NCBI GenBank assembly: GCA_020744425.1
Contig: JAGMUV010000060.1
Coordinates: 1 to 48,298, forward strand
DNA from: Dactylonectria macrodidyma
Taxonomy: Eukaryota > Ascomycota > Sordariomycetes > Hypocreales > Nectriaceae
Direction: 5' to 3'
Length of the DNA stretch: 48,298 bases
The position numbers and the translations under genes are program-made. This document shows, in pieces, positions 23,409-35,622 of the stretch (position 1 is the stretch's first letter; each line of letters starts with the position of its first letter). The notes under the pieces are model-generated. The model ran no database searches. It was not told the DNA's origin and worked only from the letters and a program-made list of their open reading frames with translations.

Positions 23409-23961
23409 TATTACTTTTTAAAAAGTAAATATTAAATTACTATTTATATAAATTATAAAAATATCTTATACTTTATAATTATATAAAAGCTTAATAAAAA
23501 ATAATTTTATTATATAAAATACTTATTAGAATTTAATTATATTATTATTTATAAAAAAGGCTTAGAAAATAAATAAGCTAATATAATAAGTTAATAACTT
23601 AACTTTAAAATAGATATACTTAAGATTAAGAAATAAGTATTAGTTTATAGTTTTAAAAGATATTTTAAATAAAAATATATATTATAATTATAAATAAGTA
23701 ATAATTATTAAAAAACTTATTAAAATAATTAAAAAAGCTTAAATAAAGCTTTAAATAATAGATATATAATAAATAGTTAGCTTTAAAAAAACTATTATAA
23801 TAAGAAAGAAAAGTAGTTTTAATAGAATTATAAAAATTCTAAATAATTACCTATTTTTATTAAAGTAATTATTATAAAAATTCTTAGATTTTAATTAAGA
23901 AATTTAAATAGTATTTTTATAATAACTTTATAAATATATATATTAAATATGTAATATAATT

Positions 23962-25106
23962 AAACTTATAGTCCTTAGTAGTACACACTTAAAAAGGGGC
24001 TAGAGATTAAATAGTTTAAAAAAACAATAACTAATAGTAAATAATAGTATAAAGGCTTAAAACCTAAGCCTAAAGCAATAATAACTCAGAATAATTAAAG
24101 TTTTTATTATATTAATATATAAGCCTTACTATCCTAATTAACCCTTTAAAATACATTAAGTAACTAAAAAGCTAGATAGAAAAGCTGAGTAGAAAAGCTA
24201 AATAAAAAAGCTAGATAGAAAAGCTAAATATTAAAAAGCAAAATCATTATATAATAAAAGCTTTATAAGGGCTCTGCATTTATCGTATTCTAAGCCTATT
24301 ATAATTCTAATTATATTATAATTCAATTACTACTTTATAATTCTTATTATATTATAATTTAACTACTTATAATATAACCAACTTATAATAACCCTCTTCT
24401 AACTAAATAAATAATATAATATATATATAATACATTATATAGTAGCTTAATAAACCCTTATTAATATTAATATATAAGAATCGTTTTATATATATACTAA
24501 TTAAAAGAATTAAAGAAAATTAAAGTTTACTTTTTAAATTATAAAGAGTATTTTATTTATTTAATTTAAAATATATAATAAAGGCTAAGTTTAATTAGCC
24601 TAATTATAAAAGGCTTATTTAATTAATAATCTTTAATTATTATATCTTTTAAAAGAATCTATTCTTATAAGCTTTATTAAATAAGAATATAATCTAATAA
24701 ATTAAAATAAAGTAAGTTTTATTAAAAGAATTAGCTTAAAAAGAGAAATAAAAAGAAATAATAACTATTAATAGTGCTTTCTTTAATAGCTTAAAGAGTT
24801 ATAATATATAAGTTATATAGTTATAAGCTAATATTATACTAATTAATATATAATTAAAGGAGTAATAAGTATATTAGAAACTAAAGGAACCTTATTATAA
24901 TTACTTCTAATATTAATTATAATAGGTTAAAGGATTTAATAGAGGAAGGTTAGTTCTAAAGGAGGAGGGATAAGAGTCTATTTATAACTAGGTTGACTAA
25001 TTAATTGAGTCCTTTGTCTTAAGATAACTTAAGCAATATAAATACATAATTATACAGAAATGTAACAGTATAAAAACAAAAGTCCGAACAGTGGTTTTAA
25101 ATAGTA
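23962..25106 (+). mobile_element. R element form A inserted in Gypsy pol
   Basis: Starts AAACTTATAGTCCTTAGTAG and ends CGAACAGTGGTTTTAAATAG. It has the full order of tail, 13-bp units (24169-24235), form A frame (strongly mutated) and head. Flanking repeats share TAATATAAT but the AT-rich setting makes the duplication ambiguous. It has an extra segment near 24890-24925 compared with other form A copies. 24930-25106 retains more CpG than the rest. Confidence 0.85.
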
Positions 25107-25525
25107 TTATATAATATAATATAAATAATATTTATTAAACTTCTTAAAATAATATATAAAAAAATATTAGAAAATAAGTAATCATTAAAACTATAAATCT
25201 AATAAAATATAAAAGAAATAGAATAATAAAGGTACTTTATCTAATTTTAAAATTATAATTTAAATTATAAATATTATAAGTCCTTTTAAAATTATAAGAA
25301 TAATTAATATAAGATATTTATAAATATCCTTTATATAAATACTAAAGGATTAATAAGACTTTTAAATAAATTAAAATAATATATATATTTCTTAATATAA
25401 AGAGAATAGTTATAAAAGTTATTAAATCTTATAAATTATATAATAAAATATAAATATAATATTATAAACTATATAAAAAGTTATAATCTTTACTAATTAT
25501 TAAATAATTATAAGACTTTATTATA

Positions 25526-25951
25526 ACATACTTAATAAGCAAGCGCTGCAGATAAGCGAGCGCTATACTTATACTACATACTTAAAACTCTGAATCTTAA
25601 ATTTTCTAAAATAGGCTATATAGCTTTAAGATTTTTAAGATATTAATTTTAAATAATTAAATAAAAAGTTAATAAGCTAGTATTTTTTTTTAGACTCTTT
25701 AAAAAATTATTAAACTAATTATAAATAAAAATAATATAATAGATAGTATGAATTTTATACTATTAGTGCTATTAATTTATATAATCTAAAAGAATTCTTA
25801 AAAATAATATATTTTATAAATAAGCTAAGTTAAAAATCTTATCTATTTTAGGCTTAGTTTAGATTTTTAAGAATTTTCTTAAAATTGTATCTTAAGGTGA
25901 AAATCTTATTGCAGCGCTCGCTTGTCTGCGGCGCTCGCTTATTAAGTATGT
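25526..25951. mobile_element. Pogo-like MITE, AAGCGAGCGCCGC end type
   Basis: 426 bp flanked by TA (25524-25525 and 25952-25953). Left ACATACTTAATAAGCAAGCG then GATAAGCGAGCGC; right GCAGCGCTCGCTTGTCTGCG then GCGCTCGCTTATTAAGTATG. The doubled 13-bp unit is clear at both ends. It is inserted in the integrase region of the Gypsy remnant. Confidence 0.9.
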
Positions 25952-27308
25952 TAATAGATTTTATTATAAATTCTTCTTATTAAAAGACTTTATAAATAGT
26001 ACTTTTTATAATAGTATTCTTATTATTATAAATAGATTTATAAAATTTTCTTATTTTATATTATATTAAGAGTTAATACATATTAAATAGTTTATTTATC
26101 TATTCTTATAAAATATTATTAATATATATAGCTTATTAATAGAAACCCTAAGTAATAAAAGACTATTATTTATATTTAAGTTTTAATAAGCTTTAATAAC
26201 CTAATTAAAAATAAATTACTAATTCATAAAAATATTCTAATCTTAAGTTAATAAATAAATAGAATATATAAATTAAATATTTAAATAATATTTATAATAC
26301 TATATTAATTATAAATAAAATAATTGAATAAAAAAGTTACTTTTAGTATATTTAAGCTATAATACTATAATTAATAAAAGTACTAAGCTTATATTATATT
26401 ATATTAATTTTAAATTTATATTAAATATATATTAATAATAATATAATAGAATTATTAATTTAAAAGTAAATCTAATATTAAATTAATTAAAAAGTCTTTA
26501 TAAAGATATAAAAATAGAATTTAAATTTCTATAAACATAAATAAAAAAATACTATAATTAGAAAAGGCTAAAAAGACTATTCTTTTTAAAAGGGGATATA
26601 GTCTTATTTATAATAAAAACCCTATTAATAGATAGATTTAATAAAAAACTTAATTATAAATTTATTAGACTTTATAAAGCTTTAAAGAAAATCTTAGAAA
26701 ATAATTATAAATTAGACTTAAAAATATAATATTACTTAGTTTTTTATATCTTACTATTAGAATTAATAGAAAATACTATTCTAATTAATAATAAATAAAG
26801 TTATAAATTAGTAATAAAAGACTTAGAAGAATACTATATTTAAGAAATTTATAATATAAAGAAAATTAAGTGTAAAATAATATATCTTATAAAGTAAAAA
26901 GACTATTTTAAAAGTAAAATATATAATATTTACTAAAGATATTTTATATAAAATGCTAAAAGAAGAAATAAAGCTAAAAATAGTAATAATAAATAGATTT
27001 AATAATATCTTTAAATAAAATACTCTTAGTAAAAGAATAGTACTTAAAAGAAAAGGGAGAAATAACTTAATATTATACTTTTTACTTAGCTTCCTCTCTC
27101 TTTACTTACTTAAGCTCTTCTATATTATTAATACTATATAATATAGTATATATTATCTTTTTAAATTATAGCTTCTTTTATTTTTAAAGATATTTAATCT
27201 GTATATCTATTTAATAATAAGTATCTTTAGCTATTTCTAACTTAGACTTAAAGTAAGTATAGTAAGTAATAACTTTATATAGTTATTAAAGAGAGAGATT
27301 ATAAGTAT

Positions 27309-27882
27309 TGATGCGATTGTGGCGGGACAGGGGTTAGATAGGGTTGTGGGGACTAGAGACTCAACTCTCTAGGTCTTAGGATTTTTCTAGGGATTTTTTA
27401 AAAGAATAAGGACGATCACGAACGTCAGCTTCAACAGCTAGGGAGGCAGGGAAGCCTCTCAGCTGCGGGATTCGACGGCACTGTTATTTTCTAGACTGTA
27501 TGACTATCAATTTCATTGCGGATTTCCTGCTTTCTATCAGACCTCTTTTAATCCGGCCGAATAAGCCCTTTTCCTGCGGGTCGACCGACCGCGTCCGCGG
27601 TCTTCCACCCAAGCCGGATCTGCCGCTGCAACCTTCATCTTTTCGAGCCTTGCTACAATCCGCAGCGGCGATCCAACCCGATAGAGTGTCTAATTAGACA
27701 CTTTCCTAGCTATCTTGAAGAGACCAGCCCGTCATCTTCACCCGCGGTAGTGCTAGAAGCAGCCGCTGCCGACCTCTGCTGGAGGCGGCGAGACGGCGTC
27801 AGTCGCGATTAGCCCCAGTGGCCCCGGAAAGATAGCTAGCCATTTGGGTGTGGTTTCTTCTTCGTCCGCTAAGGTCGTTTCA
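27309..27882. repeat. GC-rich island, possible solo LTR, 574 bp
   Basis: This is the only block before 46 kb with ordinary base composition and dense CpG across several hundred bases. It starts TGATGCGATTGTGGCGGGAC, ends AAGGTCGTTTCA, and is flanked by GTAT (27305-27308 and 27883-27886). TG..CA ends plus a 4-bp duplication fit a solo LTR. The ends are also weakly inverted (TGA, CGA and GCGG at matching offsets), so a small DNA element is possible. It has no convincing gene; the 65-codon frame at 27500-27697 shows no recognisable domain. It has escaped RIP, as expected for a sequence that is single-copy in the genome or arrived late. Confidence 0.55.
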
Positions 27883-28197
27883 GTATTATAAAAAGGCTTA
27901 TTTAAATAGATATATGTAAAATACTAAGATAAATTATCTTTATATAAAGAATAGGTTACTTTAGTCTATTTATAAAAGAATAAGAATTTTTTATAGTAAT
28001 TTAATAAGAAAAAATAACCTTAAAAAAGGCATTATATTACTTAGTTTTTATAATAATAGACTTATATTTCTTAATAATATAGTTAGCTATTCTAAAAAAA
28101 GGATAAATAAAGGAAAAAGGACTTATAAAGAAAAGTTAGATATAAGTATATAAAACTATAAATCTTAAGAGTAAGAACTAATAAAGAGGAGATATTA

Positions 28198-28615
28198 TAT
28201 TATAACCTATATTAACTAAGCTATAACTTAGTTATATATACTAATAGTACTTTCACTTTTCACTCTAATTATATATAGATTATTTAGAATAGTAAATAAT
28301 TTAAATAATTTAGAATTATTAGGATTATTAGATAATTCTAATAATCTAACTTATATTATAATTATATAAATACTTAAAAAGTATATATCTAATATAAGTA
28401 GCTCCTTAGCTATTAATATAACTTAATGACTTTAATCTACTCTAATTATTATATATTATTATATATTAACTATTACTTAATATAATACTATAATTACTAT
28501 TTAATAAGTATAACCTAATTACTTTACTAATATAAACTTTAGTCTATTCTTTAAGAACCTATCTTAAAGCTATTCTATACTCTGTATAGCCTAGCTTATA
28601 AATATAACTATTATA
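28198..28615 (+). repeat. LTR-like block downstream of the Gypsy pol remnant
   Basis: Begins TATTATAACCTATATTAACT directly after a polypurine tract. The junction GGAGATATTA then TATTATA is nearly the same as the polypurine/LTR junction of the complete Gypsy element (complement of 37425-37441). Ends near AATATAACTATTATA. No partner LTR is present in the window, so the right end is approximate. Heavily RIP-mutated. Confidence 0.5.
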
Positions 28616-28850
28616 ATACTATTCTAATTAATAATAAATAAAGTTATAAACTAATAATAAAAGACTTAGAAGAATATTATATAAAAGAAATCTATAATAT
28701 AAAGAAAATTAATAAAAAGATAATATACTTTATAAAATAGAAAGACTATTCTAAAAGTAAAAACTTATAATAATTACTAAAAAACCTTAACTATATATAA
28801 TATTTATTAAAAGCATACTATATATAAAACTAAAAGTAAGAAACGAAGGA
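28612..28850 (+). pseudogene. Second fragment of a Gypsy pol 3' end
   Basis: ATACTATTCTAATTAATAAT and the next roughly 180 bp repeat 26770-26950: the same DLEEYYI, EIYNIKKI and IIYFIK segments of a chromodomain-like tail. It therefore belongs to another copy of the same family, lying directly behind the LTR-like block. From 28850 to 29074 I see only AT-rich DNA. Confidence 0.65.
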
Positions 28851-29074
28851 TTTAAAGATAAAGCTATAGAATTAAAATTAAAACTACTAAGATTTAAAGA
28901 GTTAAGATTAAAATTATCTTTAATAATAAAGTATAACTCTTACTATACTTCTTACTTATAATAACTTAACTCCTTTATTAATTTATCTTTTTCTTTAAGA
29001 CTTTAAATACTTTTATAATACTCTAATTTATAATGCTTTTTTATATACTTCTTTATTATATAAATATATAATAA

Positions 29075-29652
29075 CGCTATTAAAACCGCTGTTCGGACTT
29101 TTATTTCTACGCTGCCGCGTTCCTCGTTGCCGCGTTTCTATATAGTCACGTGTTTGCATTGCTTGAGTTGTCATAAAACGAAGGACTCGATTGATTAGTC
29201 GACCTAGTTATAAATAGACTCTTATCCCTCCTCCCTTAGAACTCATCAGTAGAACCTCCCTCCGCCACATCCTTCCATCATTCGTAAGACTCCTGCTCTA
29301 CTTATATTCCTAACTGGCTAAGCGTACTAGCAGCTTTATAGTTAATTCAGTCCTTTTATATATTAATAATAGTTATATTACTTATAACTTATATTATCTA
29401 CTTTTTATTAATATTAGCTAGTAACTCTAAGAATACTATTTCTTCTAGAGATATTTTAATTATTAGCTTTACTATTAGTTATCTTAAGAAATATTATTTA
29501 TTTTTAATTTAGTTTTTAAATTATTAATTACTTTTAAAAAGGCATAGTCTTAAGAATACCTTAGTTTTAAAGATTGCTAAGATAACTTACTTACTATTAG
29601 AGAGTTACTAGGTCTTAATAATTCTAATTTCCTTAAGACTATAATCTACTAC
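29075..29652 (-). repeat. R element form B, head half, cut by a MITE
   Basis: Begins CGCTATTAAAACCGCTGTTC and keeps a CpG-rich head. It then follows the form B internal sequence (compare 11780-12010) until the TA at 29653-29654. The head carries a short tandem duplication, GCTGCCGCGTTCCTCGTTGC then CGCGTTTC, also present in degraded form at 17565-17600 and 45672-45696, which marks a sub-lineage. The remaining tail half is not found beyond the MITE. Confidence 0.8.
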
Positions 29653-29654
29653 TA

Positions 29655-30095
29655 ATGTACTTAATAAGTGAGTGAGCTAAACAAACGAGTGAGCCACTTT
29701 AAAATTTCCTAGTATTTATACCTTAAATGAAAATATCTTTAAAATATTCTCTAAAATTAAAACTAAGAGTAAAATAGCTAATATTTTAGAAATAGTTCTA
29801 TTATATATTAAAAAATAAATATAAATTCTCTTAAATTTTTTTTAAAAATTACTTAATAAGCTATATTAAAAATGCTTATTCGCACTATATACCTAGCTAT
29901 TTCTATATAAAGGAATTTTTTTAAAATTTAAAAAAATTATTATATAGTTTTCTTTTTAATTAAATAATTAAAAATATTTTTATTTTATTTTTAATAATTA
30001 GATAGCTAGTTTTAAAAATTTAAGGTTTAGCTCTTTTTAGTGTATAGTATTCATAGCTCACTCACTTATTTAGCTCACTTACTTATTAAGTATGT
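29655..30095. mobile_element. Pogo-like MITE, AAGTGAGTGAGC end type
   Basis: 441 bp flanked by TA (29653-29654 and 30096-30097). Left ATGTACTTAATAAGTGAGTG then CAAACGAGTGAGCC; right the complement, with AGTGAGC-like units twice. Close relative of 19983-20404. Abuts the next MITE. Confidence 0.85.
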
Positions 30096-30987
30096 TATAT
30101 ATAATAAGTATATTAGTTAAATAAGTATACTAATTACTTACATTTTATACCTTAAATTACAATTTTTAAAAAATTCTTAAAAATCTAAACTATATTTAAA
30201 ATATCTAAAACTTAATATATAATATATATAATAAGCTTATATAATAAATAAGCTTATATAATAAAAATCCCTTTACTTATATCTTCTTTATTTAATTAAT
30301 TAATTCTTAACTATAAAATATATCTAACCCTAATATTAAGAGTAGAATCTTTCTTATACTTTAAGCTCTTTAAAATAATCTGAAATTAAAGCTTTAATAC
30401 ATTATAGAGATCTATAAAGTTAGCTATATATTACTATAGTGCTAGTAGAAGGGCATTTAATCCAGACGCAATTAGATCCCTAAATCGCATACGCTATTCG
30501 ATCTAAAAGAGTAGATCATTATTCAGTTTATTCTTAATCTAGATTTATAAGGATTCTCCTTATAACTATATAGTATTAAAAAAATAGCTAATTAACTACT
30601 TACTAATTATAATATATTACTTATTAATAAGTATTAAGCTTTTAACTTTATTAAGTAATATTAAAAACTTAAGATATATTTTTTTTTATAAATATAATTA
30701 TTAAAGAATTATATATAAAGATTTAATTATTATTTATAATTACTTTAGGCTTATAAAGAATATAATTATAAAATATAATATTAATTTAATTAATATTTAT
30801 AATTTTAATAAGATTAGTTTTATAATAAGTATAATTATAAATAGAATAATTATTATAAATATAAATAAATATAAAGATTTAAAATTAGTTTAATTTAGAA
30901 ATTAAAAATAGATTATAATTATTTAAATAATTAATATAAAAAGCTAAATAATCTAACTATTTATTATAATTATAAGCTAATATTATT

Positions 30988-32094
30988 AAGGTTATAGTCC
31001 TTTAGTAGCGCACACTCAGAGAGGGGCCAGAGGTTAAACAGTAAAAAAAAACAAAATAACTAATAGTGAATAATAGTGTAAGGGCCTAAAACCCAAGCCT
31101 AAGGCAATAGTAACTCAGAATGACTAGAGTTTCTACTGTATTATAGTGTATGCCTTACTGTCCTAATTAACCCTTCGAGATGCGTTAAGCAGCTAGAAAG
31201 CTAGATAGAAAAGCTAGATAGAAAAGCTAGATAGGAAAGCTAGATAGAAATGCTAGATAGAAAAGCTAGATGTCAGAAGGCAAAATCGTCATACGATAAA
31301 AGCCCTGTAAGGGCTCTGCATTCATCGCATTCCAAGCTCGTCGCAATTCTAAGTCGCAATTTAATTACCGCTTTATAATTATCGTAATTTAACTACTTGC
31401 TCGCAATATAACCGACTCATAATGACCCCCCCTAACCAAACAAATGACATAATGCGCGATAGCCTGGCGGACCCTTGCTAATACTAGTATATAAGAATCG
31501 TCTTATATATATACTAGCTAAAAGAATCGAAGAAGATCGAAGCCTGCTTCCTAGGCTATAAAGAGCATCTTGCCTATCTAGCCTAAAACGTATAATAAAG
31601 GCTAAGTTCAGCCGGCCTAGTCATAAGAGGCTTATCTAATTAGTGATCTTTAATTACTATATCTTTTAAGAGAATCTATTCTTATAAGCCTTATTAAATA
31701 AGGATATAATCTGATGGATTAAAATAGAGTAAGTCTTATTAGAAGAATTAGCTTAAAGGGAGAAATAAAAAGAAATAATAACTATTAATAATGCCTTCTT
31801 TAATAACCTAAAGAGCTATAATATATAGGTTATGTAGTTATAGGCCGACATTATACTGATCAATATGCAGCCGAAGGAGTGATGACTGCATTAGAAACCA
31901 AGGGAATCCTGGAACGGTTGAAGGATTTAGCGGAGGAAGGTTCTGTAAGGGAGGAGGGATAAGAGTCTATCTATAACTAGGTCGACCAATCAATCGAGTC
32001 CTTCATCTTAAGATAACTCAAGCAATGCAAACACGTGACTGTACAGAAACGCGGCAGCGCAGAAACAAAAGTCCGAACAGTGGTTTTAATAGCG
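30988..32094 (+). mobile_element. R element form A, full-length, with clean target duplication
   Basis: 1107 bp from AAGGTTATAGTCCTTTAGTA to GTGGTTTTAATAGCG. It is flanked by AAGCTAATATTATT on both sides (30974-30987 and 32095-32108). The sister transposon at 15350-15375 shows the related uninterrupted site, so the 14-bp duplication is confirmed by comparison. Contains five or six 13-bp units (31193-31273) and the form A frame, readable from 31523 (RIEEDRSLLPRL) to TGA 31880-31882 through TAA/TAG codons. The 5' part of that frame has a deletion. TGATGACT at the stop could restart a short frame reading TALETKGILERLKDLAEEG. Confidence 0.95.
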
Positions 32095-32357
32095 AAGCTA
32101 ATATTATTTTATTAATTAATATTAAAAAAGTAATCGTTTAAGTAATTAAGTTATAATAATTTTAAATAATTAAATTAATAATAAAATAAGTTTTTAATAA
32201 TTTAAGTATTTTAATTAATATATAAAGAATTAATTAATTAATTATTATTATCTTTTAATTTTTAATAAATATAAAAGTTATTACTTTATTAATTTTAAAA
32301 AAAATATTATAAATAGAATAATATTATAAATAGAATAATATTATTATATTTTATATA

Positions 32358-34213
32358 ACATGCATGATAAGCATGCCGGTCAAACAAGCTTGCTAGTTAA
32401 AAATTATTACCCTCAATCTAGAAATTAAAATAAATATATAATAAAGCATCTAATCAATTAGAACTAATCGCTATACTCTTCTCTAGATATTGTAATAATT
32501 ACCTGATATGTTCTTACGTTATGACCAGTCTTGCCGCATGTTTTATAACGCCTTTCCTTCAGTCGCGCTGACCCTCCTTGACCACGATGTCTCGACGATT
32601 CAGCTACTAACTGTGTATTAACATCATTCTGATTAATTACATCCCTTCCTTTATCTATAGTTATCTTCCTTCCATTCTGTAGGCGGTTTTTGCTCTGCAC
32701 TGCTTGCTAAGAGTCTTATTTGCCTGTCGAAGGATCTGGTTCTCAGACTTTAATAATGCTATCTAATGCATTATTGCCTTCGTTCCCTTAGAAAATGACT
32801 TAAGCGCGTTAATAATAGATACTAGAGAGCTACTCTAGTGCCTTCTGATTCATCTTTTAAAGTATTCAGATTAAGAAGTGGCCTTAAGGACGGTCTTTGG
32901 CGTCTTAGGCACCTAAGGGTCGGGGAGGCTGGCCTCCTCCTCGACGGGTGTTAGAGTCCGTAGCTATATATTAAGCTTTGATATAACACTTTCCGGGTCT
33001 AAAGGAATAAGCCCGGCCCTTTAAAAACCTCCCTTAATATTACTTTCTATTATAGCGGCTTAGTAAGCAGCATAAAAAGCCAGAAAGAAGTCAGTCTTTA
33101 AAATGTAGGTAATCGAGCATCTGATTAACTGCTCAATTTCTTAACCATACGCGTTTTTAAGCAGCCTAAAGCACCCTATATTAAGAGGCTAAAGTAGATA
33201 AGACGAATGAGGCAGCATATAAAGCGTAATAATATGGTTTGCTTTATAATATTTCTTAAAGTTAACTAAGTAGTGACTTTCATGCCTATTAAGGATCAGA
33301 AGACAATAGCGACTAGTTAATCAGGCCTTTATGTACTAGTCAAAGTGCTTAAGCCACTTAAGACCTATCTTATTATCAGTCTAGCTATTTTAAGTCATTA
33401 TAATAGCCCAATTGCTTAGGAGGTTGCTTTCTTAGTACTAGTTAGCAAGGTAATATTAGCCTATAACTATAATAAACGGCTGGATCGCCTAGCCTTCTGC
33501 ATTAATCGCCTAGATGATTATAACCCACTCCCAATTTCTAGGCTAGACTGATTTCGGATTTCTACGCCTTTCTACACCTATAATAACTATACTACTTACG
33601 ATCAGGCCTATTATAAAGCCAGTCTTATTAAAGTTATAAATATTAGCGAGAGCAACACTATATTTCGCGATTATATTCTCTACGAGCCTAAACTAATCAT
33701 AAATAATAGTTAGATCTTTGCATTTAGCCCTCTAGTAATCATATTTATAAAAAAAACGCGTCTTAAGGTCTGGTTATCGCTTAACGAAGTTTGAAGCCCA
33801 GCGCTTGCTGACAGGTGATGCGTCGCGGTCAGCGAGCAGTCGGTTAGCCATTTCTTTAATACTACGCAGTCGCGGGGGAAATCCTCGCGAATCTAGGTCG
33901 AGAATGAACTGAATAATGATCTATTCCTCTAGATTGGATAGTTTACGTGATTTAGGGATCTAATTATAACGAGCAGTAACGCTATTCTCTCAGTCAAAGA
34001 GAGTACTATACTTAACTTAATAGATCTTTGCGGCGCGTCGGAGACTTAATTTTAAGTCATTTCGATAGGCTTGAAGCGCAAGAAGGATATTTGCCTTATT
34101 ATTTGATTGTAGTATCTTGAATGGTTGAGAATTGATTGATAAAGGTAGGAAGATAAAAGGTTAAGGGATTTTGACTGGCAAGCTTGTTTGACTGGCATGC
34201 TTATTATGTATGT
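32358..34213 (-). mobile_element. Pogo-like transposon, best preserved copy, 1856 bp
   Basis: Flanked by TA (32356-32357 and 34214-34215). The ends are inverted: left ACATGCATGATAAGCATGCC then GGTCAAACAAGCTTGC, right the complement of ACATACATAATAAGCATGCC. It interrupts another pogo-like transposon. GC content and CpG are much higher than in its host, so it arrived later. It encodes a degenerate transposase on the minus strand. Confidence 0.9.
32464..34130 (-). pseudogene. Pogo-family transposase, interrupted
   Basis: Cuts at inverted ends and inserts at TA. The span, about 555 codons, is normal for fungal pogo/Fot1 transposases. Reading on the minus strand: near 34110-33960 an N-terminal helix-turn-helix (ANILLALQAYRND, SLRRAAKIY). 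Near 33920-33790 the DNA-binding part (IIQFILDLDSRGFPPRLRSI, KEMANRLLADRDASPVSKRW). Near 33645-33618 the first DDE block reads YNFNKTGF, expected YNFDETGF, so the catalytic Asp is lost. At 32700-32464 an open C-terminal stretch of 78 codons carries a zinc-knuckle-like CGKTGHNVRTY, with the final Cys changed to Tyr. Several stops (TAA, TAG, TGA) break the frame. No start codon could be fixed. Confidence 0.85.
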
Positions 34214-34655
34214 TATTATTTTATTTATTTTATTTATTTTTATTTATTTTATTTATTTTATTTATTTTATTTATTTTATTTATTTTATTATTTTATTTAT
34301 TTTTATTTATTTTATTTATTTATTATTTATTTTTTTATTTATTATTTATTTTACTTTATTTTATTTATTTTTATTTATTTTATTTATTTTATTATTTATT
34401 TATTTTATTTATTTTATTTATTTTATTATTTTCTTATTTATTTATTTATTTTATTTATTTCTTTTCTTTCTTTTATTTTTTCTTTTTTATTTTTTTTCTT
34501 TTTCTTTCTTTTATTTATTTTCTTTCTTTATTTTCTTTTATTCTTTTATTTATTTTTTTCTTTTTTTTTATTTTTTCTTTTATTTCTTTTTCTTTTTTTT
34601 ATTTTATTTATTTATTTATTTTTTTATTTTATTTATTTTATTTATTTTACATCTT
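34214..34655. repeat. TTTAT-type microsatellite, about 440 bp
   Basis: Imperfect runs of TTTAT and TTTATT with some TTTC-rich interior. The sister transposon has only a short TTATTTATTTTA-like stretch at the same place (15600-15625), so this is an expansion inside the transposon just right of the inner insertion. The long open frames here are low-complexity Phe/Leu/Tyr/Ile artefacts. Confidence 0.9.
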
Positions 34656-35622
34656 TTTATAATTAGATTTTAAACTATTTAAAAAAGCCTATATTAAAAA
34701 ATATAATTAATTAAACTTTATAACTTATATTTTAAAGACTAAGTTCTTCTTAGTTTTTTATATTACTTATTAAACTATTATAATAGTAAGTAATATTAAA
34801 GAGGTTTTTAAAGAATTAGACTTACTCTTTTAAACTTAGAAAATATTATATTAAAGCTTAATAATAATTATAAACTCTAATACTAAATAAAAAAGGTCAG
34901 CCTCTTTAACCCTTAGGTCTTAAAGACTTTAAAGATAGTACTTAAGGCTAATTTATAATTTAAATACTTTAAAAGATAAATAAGAAAGCATTAAAATAGC
35001 TCTTTAGTATCTATCTTTAAAGTACTTAAGTCATTTTTTAAAAGAATAAAAGTAATAATGCATTAAATAGTATTATTAAAGTCTAAGAACTAGATCCTTT
35101 AATAAGTATATAAGACTTAGTAAGTAGTATAAAGTAAAAAGAACCTACTTATATTAAGGAAGGAAGATAATTATAAATAAGAGAAAGAGTAAGATAGATT
35201 AGAGAGATATTAATATATAGATAGTAGTTAAATTATTAAGAAGTAATAATTAAAAGAGGTTAGTAATACTAAGAGAAAGGCGCTATAAAACTTATAAAAA
35301 GGCTAATTATAATATAAGAATCTATTAAGCTATAATTAAGACCTTTAGAAAAAGGATAGTGATTTATTTTAATTAATAAAATAGGTTATTATATTTTTAT
35401 TATAATTTTTATTTTATAAGTTAGTATTTTTATTATATAAGCTTGTTTATTATATAAGCTTATTATATATATTAAGCTAATTATATAATAACTTATATAA
35501 AAACTTTTTATAAAATTTTACTTATTTTTTTTAATAAAGTTATTAAGAAAAAACCTATTCATACTATATACCTTCTTAATTTTATATATAATAAGCTAAT
35601 TAAAAATTTAAGAAAACTACTA

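Larger units (their letters stand above)
21405..28197 (+). mobile_element. Gypsy chromovirus-like retrotransposon remnant, pol region
   Basis: Read through stops on the + strand, the gene order is typical Gypsy. Around 22050-22300 is reverse transcriptase (LIINYK, LNNIILKD, FNLKNIYKLIYI, FKYLVMLF). At 22345-22380 the active site reads FIYYFNNILIF, with YFDD altered to YFNN. Around 22600-22800 is the RNase H linker (LKFTNYY, FNNLK). Around 25260-25500 is the integrase zinc-binding region and around 26560-26700 the integrase end (RLFFKRGYSLIYNK). Around 26820-26960 is a chromodomain-like tail (DLEEYYI, KIIYLIK, KDYFKSK). Two MITEs, one R copy and a GC-rich island interrupt it. A purine tract (AAAGAGGAGATATTA, 28183-28197) precedes the LTR. 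The 5' end is missing. Dead by RIP. Confidence 0.8.
30222..35472 (+). mobile_element. Pogo-like transposon with dead transposase, opened by two insertions
   Basis: Flanked by TA (30220-30221 and 35473-35474). Inverted ends carry doubled ATAAGCTTAT units. Without the R copy (30988-32094), the inner transposon (32358-34213) and the expanded TTTAT tract, the length is about 1.83 kb. The + strand interior matches 14605-16890 segment by segment; near 30510-30560 it reads QFILNLDL-GFSL (dash marks a stop) as there. Strongly RIP-mutated except around 30430-30500. Confidence 0.85.

Noticed and set aside
27500..27697. 65-codon frame in the GC island as a gene
   Set aside because: No recognisable domain; the island has LTR-like ends and the frame is short for its GC content.
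34184..34673. Three long open + strand frames of 150-161 codons
   Set aside because: They lie in the TTTAT microsatellite and encode only Phe, Leu, Tyr and Ile in all three frames, which is what such a repeat gives by chance.
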